DNA of 43,395 nucleotides from Lachnospiraceae bacterium (GTDB taxonomy: Bacteria > Bacillota > Clostridia > Lachnospirales > Lachnospiraceae), in the NCBI GenBank assembly GCA_022799355.1, contig JAAWOG010000027.1, forward strand, positions 1 to 43,395. Direction: 5' to 3'. Under the pieces are notes generated by a model. It ran no database searches. It was not told the DNA's origin and saw nothing but the letters and a program-made list of their open reading frames with translations. Position numbers and translations under genes: made by a program. This document shows, in pieces, positions 26,151 to 33,777 of the stretch. How positions within the stretch are numbered: position 1 is the first letter of the stretch; the number at the start of each line of letters is the position of its first letter.

Positions 26151-26792
26151 TTACGGTTCAGATACGCAGCGGATCGCATACACACGGCTCCCGCAGTAAG
26201 ACAGCTCCGTTATACCGTCCTTCAGCGGATCCATACACAGATACCTGCCATCCTTCGCGCCGACAATCAGCACATAGTGAATATTTCCAAGAACGTACAT
26301 CCTCACCCTGACCACAGGGTAATGTCCTTTTGCAAGGCAGTCGTCTATCATCTTAGCCGAAACTTCCCCGTAGACATCAACCTGATACTCCTGCAGTCCC
26401 GACAGCGCCTCCCACTGAAGGTTGCCCTCCGCGTCATATACCCCTCCCCCGGAAAATTTCGCGTTTAATGTTCCAGGCGTTACCTCCCTGCCGCTCTCCA
26501 TGGAGAGGGCGGAAGCGATGCAGCTAACCAGACAGCCGGAAGAGCCCATGGTATAAGCCGAATCCCCCAGATAGTCCTCCTCCCACCTCTCATCGTCCTG
26601 TCTGTAAAAAACAATCTCCGTCTCCGGCAGAATATCCCCATCCCGGGACGGTTTCACCTGTACGCCGCCCCTTAACCGAAAACATACAAAGCCCATCCCG
26701 GCAAACAGGACGCATAATGCGATCACCATCACCGAAAAAGACGATTGTCTCCCCGATCTTCCATTTCCCGAGCCTTTCGTTTTATTCTTCAT
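26151..26792 (-). CDS. Membrane-anchored C39-like cysteine peptidase
   Basis: A 213-residue protein with an uncleaved N-terminal membrane segment (about residues 19-40) and an extracellular papain-like domain of the Peptidase_C39_2 type. The nucleophile cysteine is in MGSSGCLVSCIASAL, the histidine in NIHYVLIVGA and the acid in CMDPL. The substrate is unknown. It is 19 bases downstream of the DUF2185/DUF4241 gene; the only ribosome-site-like sequence is AAGGG about 16 bases away, so translation may depend on coupling. Confidence 0.86.
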   Translation of the reverse strand: MKNKTKGSGNGRSGRQSSFSVMVIALCVLFAGMGFVCFRLRGGVQVKPSRDGDILPETEIVFYRQDDERWEEDYLGDSAYTMGSSGCLVSCIASALSMESGREVTPGTLNAKFSGGGVYDAEGNLQWEALSGLQEYQVDVYGEVSAKMIDDCLAKGHYPVVRVRMYVLGNIHYVLIVGAKDGRYLCMDPLKDGITELSYCGSRVYAIRCVSEP

Positions 26793-26811
26793 ACTTTTTA
26801 CACCGGTTCCC

Positions 26812-27906
26812 TTAAAAATACGACGGATTCATAAATACCACCGTCAAAGACACGATCTCCCCCTTTTCATCCAGCCCCCAGTAACCGCTGTAGATGCCGT
26901 CCCCCATACCGCTTGAAAACAGCACGATCCTTTCGCCGCCACCCGGAACCTTCCAGGCAAGAAAACTTACGCCCGTATTCCGATAAGCGGAATTTTCTTC
27001 ATCGCTTTTCTCAAAAAGCGCCTTAAAATAATCTATGTATTTGTTTCCTTCCGGATTTTCCTGCCGCCATTTTTCAAAAAATACCCTGTAATCTTCCGAG
27101 GCTTTCGCATCCGCAAAGCATGCCAGTCCCGTGTCCACGCCAAAAAACGTAAAGGCGCCCGGCGCTCCCCAATCTTCCCGCTTTTTCCCCTTCGGCATGG
27201 CAATCTCATAGCTGAGCGCATGCCCGCTGCCAATCAGGAGCCTTGCCGCCGCAACCCGCTGCCCCACGATCCCGGAACGACATACAGCAAGTTCCACCGG
27301 ATAACTTCCCGCCGGAATCTTTTTATCCAGCACCGTCTCATACTTGCTGCCCAGATACGCCAGAGGATCGGCAAGCACCACTTCGCCGGTGGGAAAATCC
27401 GCCCGGCCGGCCCGCACAACAGCCGTCCTTTCATCTTCCGTAAACAGCCCCTTAAAAAAGTCCGGCGCATAAGCCTCCTGATTGAGAAATTTCAGGTTTT
27501 TCTCAAAGGCAATCTGTCCCGGATGCTTCACCGGCTCCCGGATCTCCTTCCCCGTCCCTGTGTCAACAAAATATTTCCCCGTCTTGTCGTCCCGAAACTC
27601 CAGATCACTTCCCATTGGCATATAAAACACATTGACAACCGTCGGTTCAATATTTGCCAGCGTATTAAAGTCTACGATCTCCATATTATTCACATCGTCC
27701 ACATAATCCTGCGTGTCCTTATCGCCAAACGCCACCCAGCCGTTTCCATGCCCGGCATCCTGCCGAAAGAGCCATTTCAATTTTGAAGTCCCGTTCAAAA
27801 TGGACTTTGAGACGATAGTCCCGCCCGCTCCCTCAATATATATCTTTCTTTCCTCCTGTTTTTCTTCAGGCTCCTCCGATTTCTTTTTCCGAAACATTCC
27901 CATCAT
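26812..27906 (-). CDS. DUF2185-DUF4241 two-domain protein (immunity-like)
   Basis: A 364-residue protein with a charged N-terminus (FRKKKSEEPEEKQEERK). Residues 22-105 match DUF2185 (Imm33-like), with IVSKSILNG, LFRQDAGHGNGWVAFGDKD and FYMPMGSDLEF. The remainder matches DUF4241, with FFGVDTGLACFAD, FLAWKVPGGG and LFSSGMGDGIYSGYWG. Both domains are known from polymorphic-toxin immunity loci, but no toxin is near. AAGGAGG lies 6 bases before the ATG. First gene of the operon that ends with the class D beta-lactamase-like gene. Confidence 0.86.
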   Translation of the reverse strand: MMGMFRKKKSEEPEEKQEERKIYIEGAGGTIVSKSILNGTSKLKWLFRQDAGHGNGWVAFGDKDTQDYVDDVNNMEIVDFNTLANIEPTVVNVFYMPMGSDLEFRDDKTGKYFVDTGTGKEIREPVKHPGQIAFEKNLKFLNQEAYAPDFFKGLFTEDERTAVVRAGRADFPTGEVVLADPLAYLGSKYETVLDKKIPAGSYPVELAVCRSGIVGQRVAAARLLIGSGHALSYEIAMPKGKKREDWGAPGAFTFFGVDTGLACFADAKASEDYRVFFEKWRQENPEGNKYIDYFKALFEKSDEENSAYRNTGVSFLAWKVPGGGERIVLFSSGMGDGIYSGYWGLDEKGEIVSLTVVFMNPSYF

Positions 27907-27933
27907 AAAGCGCCTCCTTTCTTTTCATATCCT

Positions 27934-27962
27934 ATTTTACACGAAACATCCGGCAATGAAAA
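27934..27962 (-). promoter_or_regulatory. Probable sigma-A promoter of the DUF2185/C39/LRR/MmcQ/class D operon
   Basis: On the minus strand TTTTCA, a 17-base spacer and TAAAAT, ending 27 bases before the ATG at 27906. The -35 matches consensus at four of six positions. Confidence 0.5.
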
Positions 27963-28017
27963 TAAAATTATCTTATATTATCCGGGAACCTGAAAAATTT
28001 TACAGCTTCGCAGTCAT

Positions 28018-29259
28018 CTACCCCACCAGCATCTCTTCAATAAATATCCCATACCCTTTCTCCGGTGCATTCACAAGTACATGCGTCACTGCCCCCACCA
28101 CCTTTCCATCCTGCAGAATGGGGCTTCCGCTCATCCCCTGCACGATGCCGCCGGTGAGGCTTAACAGTTCATCGTCCGTCACAAGCAGTTCCAGTCCTTT
28201 GTTGCCGCCGTCATTCCCCATGTGAATCGCCGTGATCTCTATCTCATACTCCTTCATCTCATCATTGATCGTAGAGATCATGGTTGCCTTACCCGGATGA
28301 ATATCCTGCTTGAAGCCGACCTCCTGGGTTTCCAGATAGATCCCGCTCTCCTTAAGCTTCTCCAAATCAAGCCGTCCGAAAATGCCGTAGGGCGTATTTC
28401 TTGTGATCTCTCCAATCACATTTTTATCATCATACTCGATCATACCCGTAAGTTCTCCGGGTACTCCGTCAGCCCCCTTTCTGACGGCCACGATCTTTGT
28501 TCCGTAGAGAGAACCTCTGCCAAGTTCCATCAGTTCTCCGGTATCCGAATCCGTGATACCGTGACCGAGGGCGCCGAAGTTTCCCTCCCCGTCCACAAAA
28601 GTCAGCGTACCGACACCCTGAGCATTGTCTCTGATCCAGATGCCCATCTTATATTCCCCGTTCTGATTTTTTGCGGGCGTCACCCGCTCTTCTAAGTACA
28701 CACCGTCCCTCTCGATGCCAAGCAGCACCTCGGTTCCCTGATTTTCCGCAAGCAGGCTCATAAACTGTTTTTTGCCGGTGACTTCCACATCATTATAGCT
28801 CAGAATATAATCCCCCTCCGCAAGACGGTTTTTGGAGGGTTCCCTTACCGCACCGTCACTGTCGTTAAAGCTGCCGACACCTACTACCATAACTCCTTTT
28901 GTCTTTAAAAAAATACCGATGGGAAAACCTGCGGCGGAAACGTTCCTCTCCCCCATCACCTGAATTTCCACACTTTTTAAGGGAATCAGCCCAAGCAGCT
29001 TTACATCCATCTGATAGGTAGCTTCCGAAATTCCCGTTTTCATTGTGACCGGCCGGTACAGAGCCGCCTCCATCCTGCCCTGTCCCGTCTCTATGCTGGC
29101 GCTGGCAGGCACCTTGAAATGCATCTGCTGCTCCCTCTGTGTTGTCAGCCTCACCTGGGAAGGCACAGAGTCATAGCACAGATACCAGCCTGCGGCAAGT
29201 ACGCCGACACATACCGCCGCAAAAATTCCTTTATAAAAATTTCTGATTACCTTCCTCAT
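28018..29259 (-). CDS. spoIVB: SpoIVB signalling serine peptidase
   Basis: About 413 residues. SpoIVB is secreted from the forespore and cleaves SpoIVFA to trigger pro-sigma-K processing in the mother cell. An N-terminal membrane segment (FYKGIFAAVCVGVLAAGWYL) is followed by a PDZ region (around FPIGIFLKTKGVMVVG, EGDYILSYNDVEVTG) and the SA peptidase domain with GALGHGITD (histidine) and GIVQGMSGSPILQDGKVVGAVTHV (serine). GGAGG lies 10 bases from the ATG at 29259; an in-frame ATG at 29313 has weaker support. recN lies upstream as usual in Firmicutes, but spo0A, normally next, is replaced by an unrelated operon. Confidence 0.95.
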   Translation of the reverse strand: MRKVIRNFYKGIFAAVCVGVLAAGWYLCYDSVPSQVRLTTQREQQMHFKVPASASIETGQGRMEAALYRPVTMKTGISEATYQMDVKLLGLIPLKSVEIQVMGERNVSAAGFPIGIFLKTKGVMVVGVGSFNDSDGAVREPSKNRLAEGDYILSYNDVEVTGKKQFMSLLAENQGTEVLLGIERDGVYLEERVTPAKNQNGEYKMGIWIRDNAQGVGTLTFVDGEGNFGALGHGITDSDTGELMELGRGSLYGTKIVAVRKGADGVPGELTGMIEYDDKNVIGEITRNTPYGIFGRLDLEKLKESGIYLETQEVGFKQDIHPGKATMISTINDEMKEYEIEITAIHMGNDGGNKGLELLVTDDELLSLTGGIVQGMSGSPILQDGKVVGAVTHVLVNAPEKGYGIFIEEMLVG

Positions 29260-29288
29260 GTTCTCCTGATCCTCCGAATACCTGAAAA

Positions 29289-29316
29289 TATTATCACCGG
29301 AATTTTCAATCATACT
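29289..29316 (-). promoter_or_regulatory. Possible forespore (sigma-F/sigma-G type) promoter of spoIVB
   Basis: On the minus strand GGTGATAATA fits the sigma-F -10 pattern GGNRANANTW, and GATAATA resembles a sigma-G -10. GTATG upstream resembles their -35, but the spacing (12 or 15 bases) is short. Weak support. Confidence 0.25.
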
Positions 29317-29352
29317 CTCAAAAGTGTCTCAAAACTTCCTGCATCTTTCAAA

Positions 29353-29374
29353 ATCCTGCCGCAATCGACAGGAT
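29353..29374 (-). terminator. Second hairpin after recN
   Basis: On the minus strand a 9-bp stem (ATCCTGTCG with CGGCAGGAT, one G-T pair) with loop ATTG, followed by TTTG. It lies between the main recN terminator and spoIVB. The T-run is short. Confidence 0.5.
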
Positions 29375-29396
29375 ATTCCGGATTTTATACTCACAC

Positions 29397-29435
29397 AAAA
29401 GGACACGAACAGTGTCGCCACCGTGGTGTCCTTTT
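29397..29435 (-). terminator. Rho-independent terminator after recN
   Basis: Arms AAAAGGACAC and GTGTCCTTTT pair across a 19-base loop. The A and T runs flank both sides, so it could work in either direction. It lies 45 bases after the recN stop. Confidence 0.75.
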
Positions 29436-29479
29436 TAGTATGCGTAGGTAATCAAAATTCACTACACTCATTTTTTGTT

Positions 29480-31159
29480 TTATATGGAATTTTTTGCCAT
29501 TTCCATCAGTTCTTCCGCATTCTGCAGCGCCGCCCTGGAAATTTCCTCGCCTCCCAGCATTCTTGCAATTTCCGAAACTTGCTCCTTTTTATCTAACGGA
29601 GATATGGAAGTCTTTGTCACACCGCCTGTTACCTTTTTTTCAATATAAAAATGATGATCCGCCATCGCTGCTATCTGGGGCAGGTGGGTAATGCAGATAA
29701 CCTGCCGCCTCTTCGAGAGCACGCCCAGCTTTTCCGAAACCTTCCATGCCGTCCTTCCGCTGATACCCGCATCGATCTCATCAAAGATCAGCGTCCCCAC
29801 CCCGTCTTTATCAGCCAGTACGGTCTTTAGCCCCAGCATAATCCGGGACAGCTCACCGCCGCTTGCCACCATGGACAGAGGACGAACCTCCTCCCCCTGA
29901 TTGGTGGAGATCAGAAATTCCACATCATCCCATCCGCCCGCACCCTGCCAGGCATCTCCGCTTAATACCTTCACCTGAAAATCCACATGCGCAAAATTCA
30001 GGTCAATAAGCGCCTGCTTTAATTTTTTCTCCAGTGCCTTTGCCGCCTGTGCGCGTACCTTAGAGGCCTTTTTGCAGAGTTTGTCCATCTCCTCCTTTGC
30101 CTTTTGAAGCTGCTTTTTCAGCTCCTCCTGATAAGCGTCGAAATCAGAGAGTTTCTGCCGCTCCATCTCCCGCTTTTCCTGATACGCCAGCACATCTTCC
30201 AGTGTTTTTCCGTATTTTATCTTTACATGATTCAGTACATTGAGCCGCTCTTCCGTTTTGACCAGATCGGCTTCCTCAAAATCCATCCTCTCCTGATAGT
30301 CTGCCAGATCTCTGTTAAAATCATGCAGAAGCTGATCAATCTCATCAAGCTGCGCCGTGATGCCGGAGAGTTCCTCATCCAAATCCGACACATTTGTCAT
30401 TTCTCTCAGAGCACGTCCGACCAGATCCGCGGCGCCCTCTCCGCCTTCTCCGCCGGCGAGCCGGCAGGCGGCAGATATACTCTCCACAATACGGCGTCCG
30501 TGCGTCATTTTCCGGTAATTTTTTTCCAGTTCCTCATCCTCTCCCGGCACGATATGCGCCTCTTCGATCTCCTGCACCTCAAACTCCGCCAGCGAGAGTT
30601 CCCGCATTCTTTCCGCCTCATCCATTCCGGCTTCTTCCAGTTCTTTTTTGATACCGGTAAGCTTCTGCCAGCCTTCTTTTAAAGAAGGCAGAATCGATGA
30701 TAGCTTTTCTCCGGCATATTCATCCAGTATTTCCTGATGTTTCTTTTTTTTCAGAAGAGACTGATGCTCGTGCTGCCCATGGATATCCAGAAGCTGCTCC
30801 GCCAGCAGTTTTACCTGCTTGGAAGTCACAACTTCCCCGTTGATGCGGAATACGCTCCGGGAAGGCTGGATTTTTCTGGAAATCATAACGGAACCGTCCT
30901 CCCAGGGCAGGTCAAGCTCCTCCATCCGCTTTTTCACCTGCGGCGAGTCCTCCTGAAACAACAGCTCGATCAGGGCATAGTCCGCCCCCGTCCGGATCAT
31001 CTCCTTATCCGCCCGCTCTCCCAGCGCAAGGTTCACGGAACCGATCAGTATGGATTTGCCGGCACCGGTCTCACCGGAGAGGATATTCAGACCATCTCCG
31101 AACTCCACTTCCTCGGCATCGATCAGCGCCAGATTCTTTACACTTAAACTTATCAGCAT
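29480..31159 (-). CDS. recN: DNA repair protein RecN
   Basis: About 559 residues, an SMC-like ATPase in double-strand break repair. Walker A is GETGAGKSI near residue 33, long coiled coils span the middle (about 150-380), the signature motif is SGGELSRIMLGLK and Walker B is TLIFDEIDAGISG. AGGAG lies 5 bases before the ATG at 31159, and the sequence MLISLSVKNLALID is the usual RecN start. A 209-bp palindromic repeat lies between it and argR. Confidence 0.96.
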   Translation of the reverse strand: MLISLSVKNLALIDAEEVEFGDGLNILSGETGAGKSILIGSVNLALGERADKEMIRTGADYALIELLFQEDSPQVKKRMEELDLPWEDGSVMISRKIQPSRSVFRINGEVVTSKQVKLLAEQLLDIHGQHEHQSLLKKKKHQEILDEYAGEKLSSILPSLKEGWQKLTGIKKELEEAGMDEAERMRELSLAEFEVQEIEEAHIVPGEDEELEKNYRKMTHGRRIVESISAACRLAGGEGGEGAADLVGRALREMTNVSDLDEELSGITAQLDEIDQLLHDFNRDLADYQERMDFEEADLVKTEERLNVLNHVKIKYGKTLEDVLAYQEKREMERQKLSDFDAYQEELKKQLQKAKEEMDKLCKKASKVRAQAAKALEKKLKQALIDLNFAHVDFQVKVLSGDAWQGAGGWDDVEFLISTNQGEEVRPLSMVASGGELSRIMLGLKTVLADKDGVGTLIFDEIDAGISGRTAWKVSEKLGVLSKRRQVICITHLPQIAAMADHHFYIEKKVTGGVTKTSISPLDKKEQVSEIARMLGGEEISRAALQNAEELMEMAKNSI

Positions 31160-31187
31160 AGCTTCTCCTATCTCTCTCCGGGCATCC

Positions 31188-31396
31188 ATGTCATTTCGTT
31201 AGCACCTTACCTCAGCCGGGAGGGACATAAAATGCGGGGGGAGCCCGTTAAAAAGCGTCGGCACTTAGCAAATGAGGAATTTTCATGGAAAATTGCTCAT
31301 GCGCTTAGTGACCGCTACGCTTTTTTCCGAGCGCAAGCGTGGCGACGGAGCATTTTATGTTCCTCCCGGCGTCCGGCAATGTTAACCAAATGACAT
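31188..31396. repeat. Complete 209-bp palindromic interspersed repeat, MITE-like (copy B)
   Basis: The ends are imperfect inverted repeats of about 48 bases (31188-31235 and 31350-31396), each starting ATGTCATTT and ending ACATAAAATGC. The centre is also palindromic: 13-base arms around 31287 (one mismatch), and outside these CACTTAGC with CACTAAGC and AAAAAGCGT repeated on the other arm. The whole element can fold into one long hairpin. It holds no open frame. A truncated copy in the opposite orientation is at 1-102. No clear target-site duplication is visible beyond the ends. Confidence 0.85.
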
Positions 31397-31415
31397 TGCA
31401 CCGGCGCGTCTGCTG

Positions 31416-31868
31416 TTATTTATTTAAAACATGGTTAATCTTCTCTTTGACGGTCTCCGCGTCCTCCGCCGCCCGCACAGCAAGCATGATTGTGTCATCG
31501 CCGGCGATCGTGCCCACGATCTCCTTCATATGCATGGCATCCAACGCCGCCGCCACGGCCATAGCCATCCCCGGAACGGTCTTTACGATCAAAAGGCTCT
31601 GAGCCATCCCCATACTGCTCATGCCTTCCTGAAGCACCCGGACATATTTATCGCTCATTTCCCCGTGGGATTCCCGCAGCAGCACATACTTCTGCCTTCC
31701 CCTCCCGATGGATACCTTGGACAGCTTGAGTTCCCGGATATCCCTTGATACCGTTGCCTGCGTCACGTCATACCCCTCCTGCCTCAGTCTCTCCGCCAGT
31801 TCCTCCTGAGTCTCCAGATCATAATTTTCAATCAGTTCCACAATTTTCGCATGACGGTTTTTCTTCAT
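31416..31868 (-). CDS. argR: Arginine repressor ArgR
   Basis: A 150-residue protein. The N-terminal winged helix (RHAKIVELIENYDLETQEELAERL, then TQATVSRDIRELKLSKV) binds ARG boxes, and the C-terminal domain with GTIAGDDTIMLAVR binds arginine and forms hexamers. It controls arginine metabolism genes. GAGGG is 9 bases before the ATG. The position between nadK and recN is the conserved Firmicutes order. Confidence 0.96.
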   Translation of the reverse strand: MKKNRHAKIVELIENYDLETQEELAERLRQEGYDVTQATVSRDIRELKLSKVSIGRGRQKYVLLRESHGEMSDKYVRVLQEGMSSMGMAQSLLIVKTVPGMAMAVAAALDAMHMKEIVGTIAGDDTIMLAVRAAEDAETVKEKINHVLNK

Positions 31869-31931
31869 CTCGCAATACCCTCTCTTTTTCTAATCAGTCA
31901 GTCTTCCCTGTCTGCCCTTCTCTTTCGCACC

Positions 31932-32768
31932 TCAGACATCCATCTTTTTATGTAATACCTCCACAAAGCTGTCCTGGCTCAGTTTCAGCATTTCCGTCAC
32001 CTTTTCGGCTCTCTTTATCTCCATCCTGTCCCCGGCATACATCTCCATTGTGACGCTGCCGTCAAAACAGGCTTCCACTTCCTGCACAAACCCCTTTTTG
32101 TTTTCCCCGATCTCTATCGCCACTTCATCCTCCGCCGAGAGCACGATCGTGCGGGAGCTCATCGTATGAGGACAGATCGGTGTAAGCAGTATCAACTGGG
32201 CGTGAGGTTCCACGATAGGCCCTCCCGCGGATAAATTATAACCGGTGGAGCCGGTGGGCGTAGCCACCAGTATCCCGTCCGCATGACAGGTGTGCAGAAG
32301 CTGTCCGTTCACATAGATATGAAAGGTAATGATCTGCAGAGAACCCCTTCTGGTGATCGCAATATCGTTTAAAGCGCAGTCTTCCCGCCGCTCTTTTGCT
32401 CCTCCTGCACAGACCACCCTGCCGGAGAGCATCATCCGCTTCTCCCTCGTAAAATCATCCGCCATCAACTGATCCAGCGCTTCCTCCAGATAAGCACTGT
32501 CCACCTCCGCCAGATACCCCATTGTCCCCAGGTTTACGCCGATCAGCGGCACCTTCGCATCGGCGGCGTTCCTGGCCGCCCGCAGCAGTGTCCCGTCGCC
32601 GCCCAGCACAATGACGCATTCCACTCCCGCCGGGATATTCAGCTCGGAAACATCCCCTGTTTCCGTAAAACAGGATTTTCCGTGCCTTTCCAGATACCCT
32701 CTGATCCGATTTGTACAGGCAAAGGCCGAATCCTTCTGTTTATTTGTCACCACAAGAAAATTGTTCAT
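31932..32768 (-). CDS. nadK: NAD kinase
   Basis: A 278-residue protein that phosphorylates NAD to NADP. The GGDGT motif is at residues 56-60, followed by GVNLGTMGYLAEV, LNDIAITR, and the glycine-rich TPTGSTGYNLSAGGPIV. Its ATG overlaps the tlyA stop codon as ATGA, indicating translational coupling. Confidence 0.96.
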   Translation of the reverse strand: MNNFLVVTNKQKDSAFACTNRIRGYLERHGKSCFTETGDVSELNIPAGVECVIVLGGDGTLLRAARNAADAKVPLIGVNLGTMGYLAEVDSAYLEEALDQLMADDFTREKRMMLSGRVVCAGGAKERREDCALNDIAITRRGSLQIITFHIYVNGQLLHTCHADGILVATPTGSTGYNLSAGGPIVEPHAQLILLTPICPHTMSSRTIVLSAEDEVAIEIGENKKGFVQEVEACFDGSVTMEMYAGDRMEIKRAEKVTEMLKLSQDSFVEVLHKKMDV

Positions 32769-33721
32769 CCTTCATCCACCCTGCCGCAATCCGCCCCCTC
32801 GTGGGCGCTCTCTACCGTCTCTTCAATCAGGCGCGCTCTCTCAGGCTCCGATGAAATTCCCGTCCCACTCTCCTGCAGGGCAAAAAGCCGCTTCTCCGCC
32901 TCGGCTTCCGTCAGTTCCGAAAGTTCCTGCGCCTGCCCGGCATTTTTTTTCAGATACAGGAGGTACTCAATATTCCCCTCCGGCCCTTTGATCGGGGAAA
33001 AGGACAATCCTGCTATCTCGAAACCGATGTCCGCCGCAAAATCCATTACCTTGCAGATCACCTCCCGGTGCACCGCCTTGTCCCTGACCACGCCCTTTTT
33101 GCCTACTTTTTCCCGCCCGGCCTCAAACTGCGGCTTGATCAGACATACCATCTGTCCTTTATCGCCAAGAAGATTCCTTGCCGGAAGGAGTATTTTTGTC
33201 AGGGAAATAAAGGAGACGTCACAGGAAGCAAAAGCCGGCCTCTCCGGGATATCTTCCGGCGTCAGATACCGGAAATTGGTCCTCTCCATACAAACCACCC
33301 GCTCATCGCTTCTCAATTTCCAGTCAAGCTGCCCGTGCCCCACATCTATGGCATACACCTTCCCTGCGCCGTTTTGCAGCATACAGTCCGTAAAACCGCC
33401 GGTAGATGAGCCGATATCCATGCAGGTTTTCCCCTCCAATACAAGCGCAAACACCAAAAGAGCCTTTTCCAGTTTCAGCCCGCCCCGGCTCACATAGGGG
33501 AGCGTATTCCCCTTTACTTCCAGTTTTTGTATTTTTTCCGGATCAAAAACCGTTCCCGCCTTGTCCTCCCGCTGGTTATTGACAAAAACATCGCCCGCCA
33601 TAATGAGCGCCTTTGCCTTTTCCCGTGAGGACGCATACCCCTGCTCCACAAGCAGCACATCCAGACGTTTCTTTTTCGGCTTTTCTTTCTTTCCGGTTAT
33701 TTCCGTTTCCATTTCAACCAT
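32765..33721 (-). CDS. tlyA: TlyA family rRNA 2'-O-methyltransferase (hemolysin-like)
   Basis: A 318-residue protein with an N-terminal S4 RNA-binding domain (RLDVLLVEQGYASSREKAKALIMAG) and an FtsJ-like methyltransferase domain with CMDIGSSTGGFTDC as the S-adenosylmethionine site and ASCDVSFISL. The characterised TlyA modifies cytidines in 16S and 23S rRNA. AAGGG is 6 bases before the ATG. The last 50 residues are a low-similarity tail. Confidence 0.93.
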   Translation of the reverse strand: MVEMETEITGKKEKPKKKRLDVLLVEQGYASSREKAKALIMAGDVFVNNQREDKAGTVFDPEKIQKLEVKGNTLPYVSRGGLKLEKALLVFALVLEGKTCMDIGSSTGGFTDCMLQNGAGKVYAIDVGHGQLDWKLRSDERVVCMERTNFRYLTPEDIPERPAFASCDVSFISLTKILLPARNLLGDKGQMVCLIKPQFEAGREKVGKKGVVRDKAVHREVICKVMDFAADIGFEIAGLSFSPIKGPEGNIEYLLYLKKNAGQAQELSELTEAEAEKRLFALQESGTGISSEPERARLIEETVESAHEGADCGRVDEG

Positions 33722-33735
33722 CTGTTTCCCTTTGT

Positions 33736-33764
33736 AAAAACAGGCAGCATATCACACACCTGCC
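33736..33764 (-). terminator. Weak terminator-like hairpin between dxs and tlyA
   Basis: On the minus strand GGCAG and CTGCC form a 5-bp stem followed by TGTTTTT. The stem is short, so read-through into tlyA is likely. Confidence 0.3.
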
Positions 33765-33777
33765 GACATCTTTTCTC

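Noticed and set aside
31188-31396. Prophage attachment site or tRNA-like structure
   Set aside because: No integrase or tRNA nearby and no cloverleaf; the element is a simple long palindrome.
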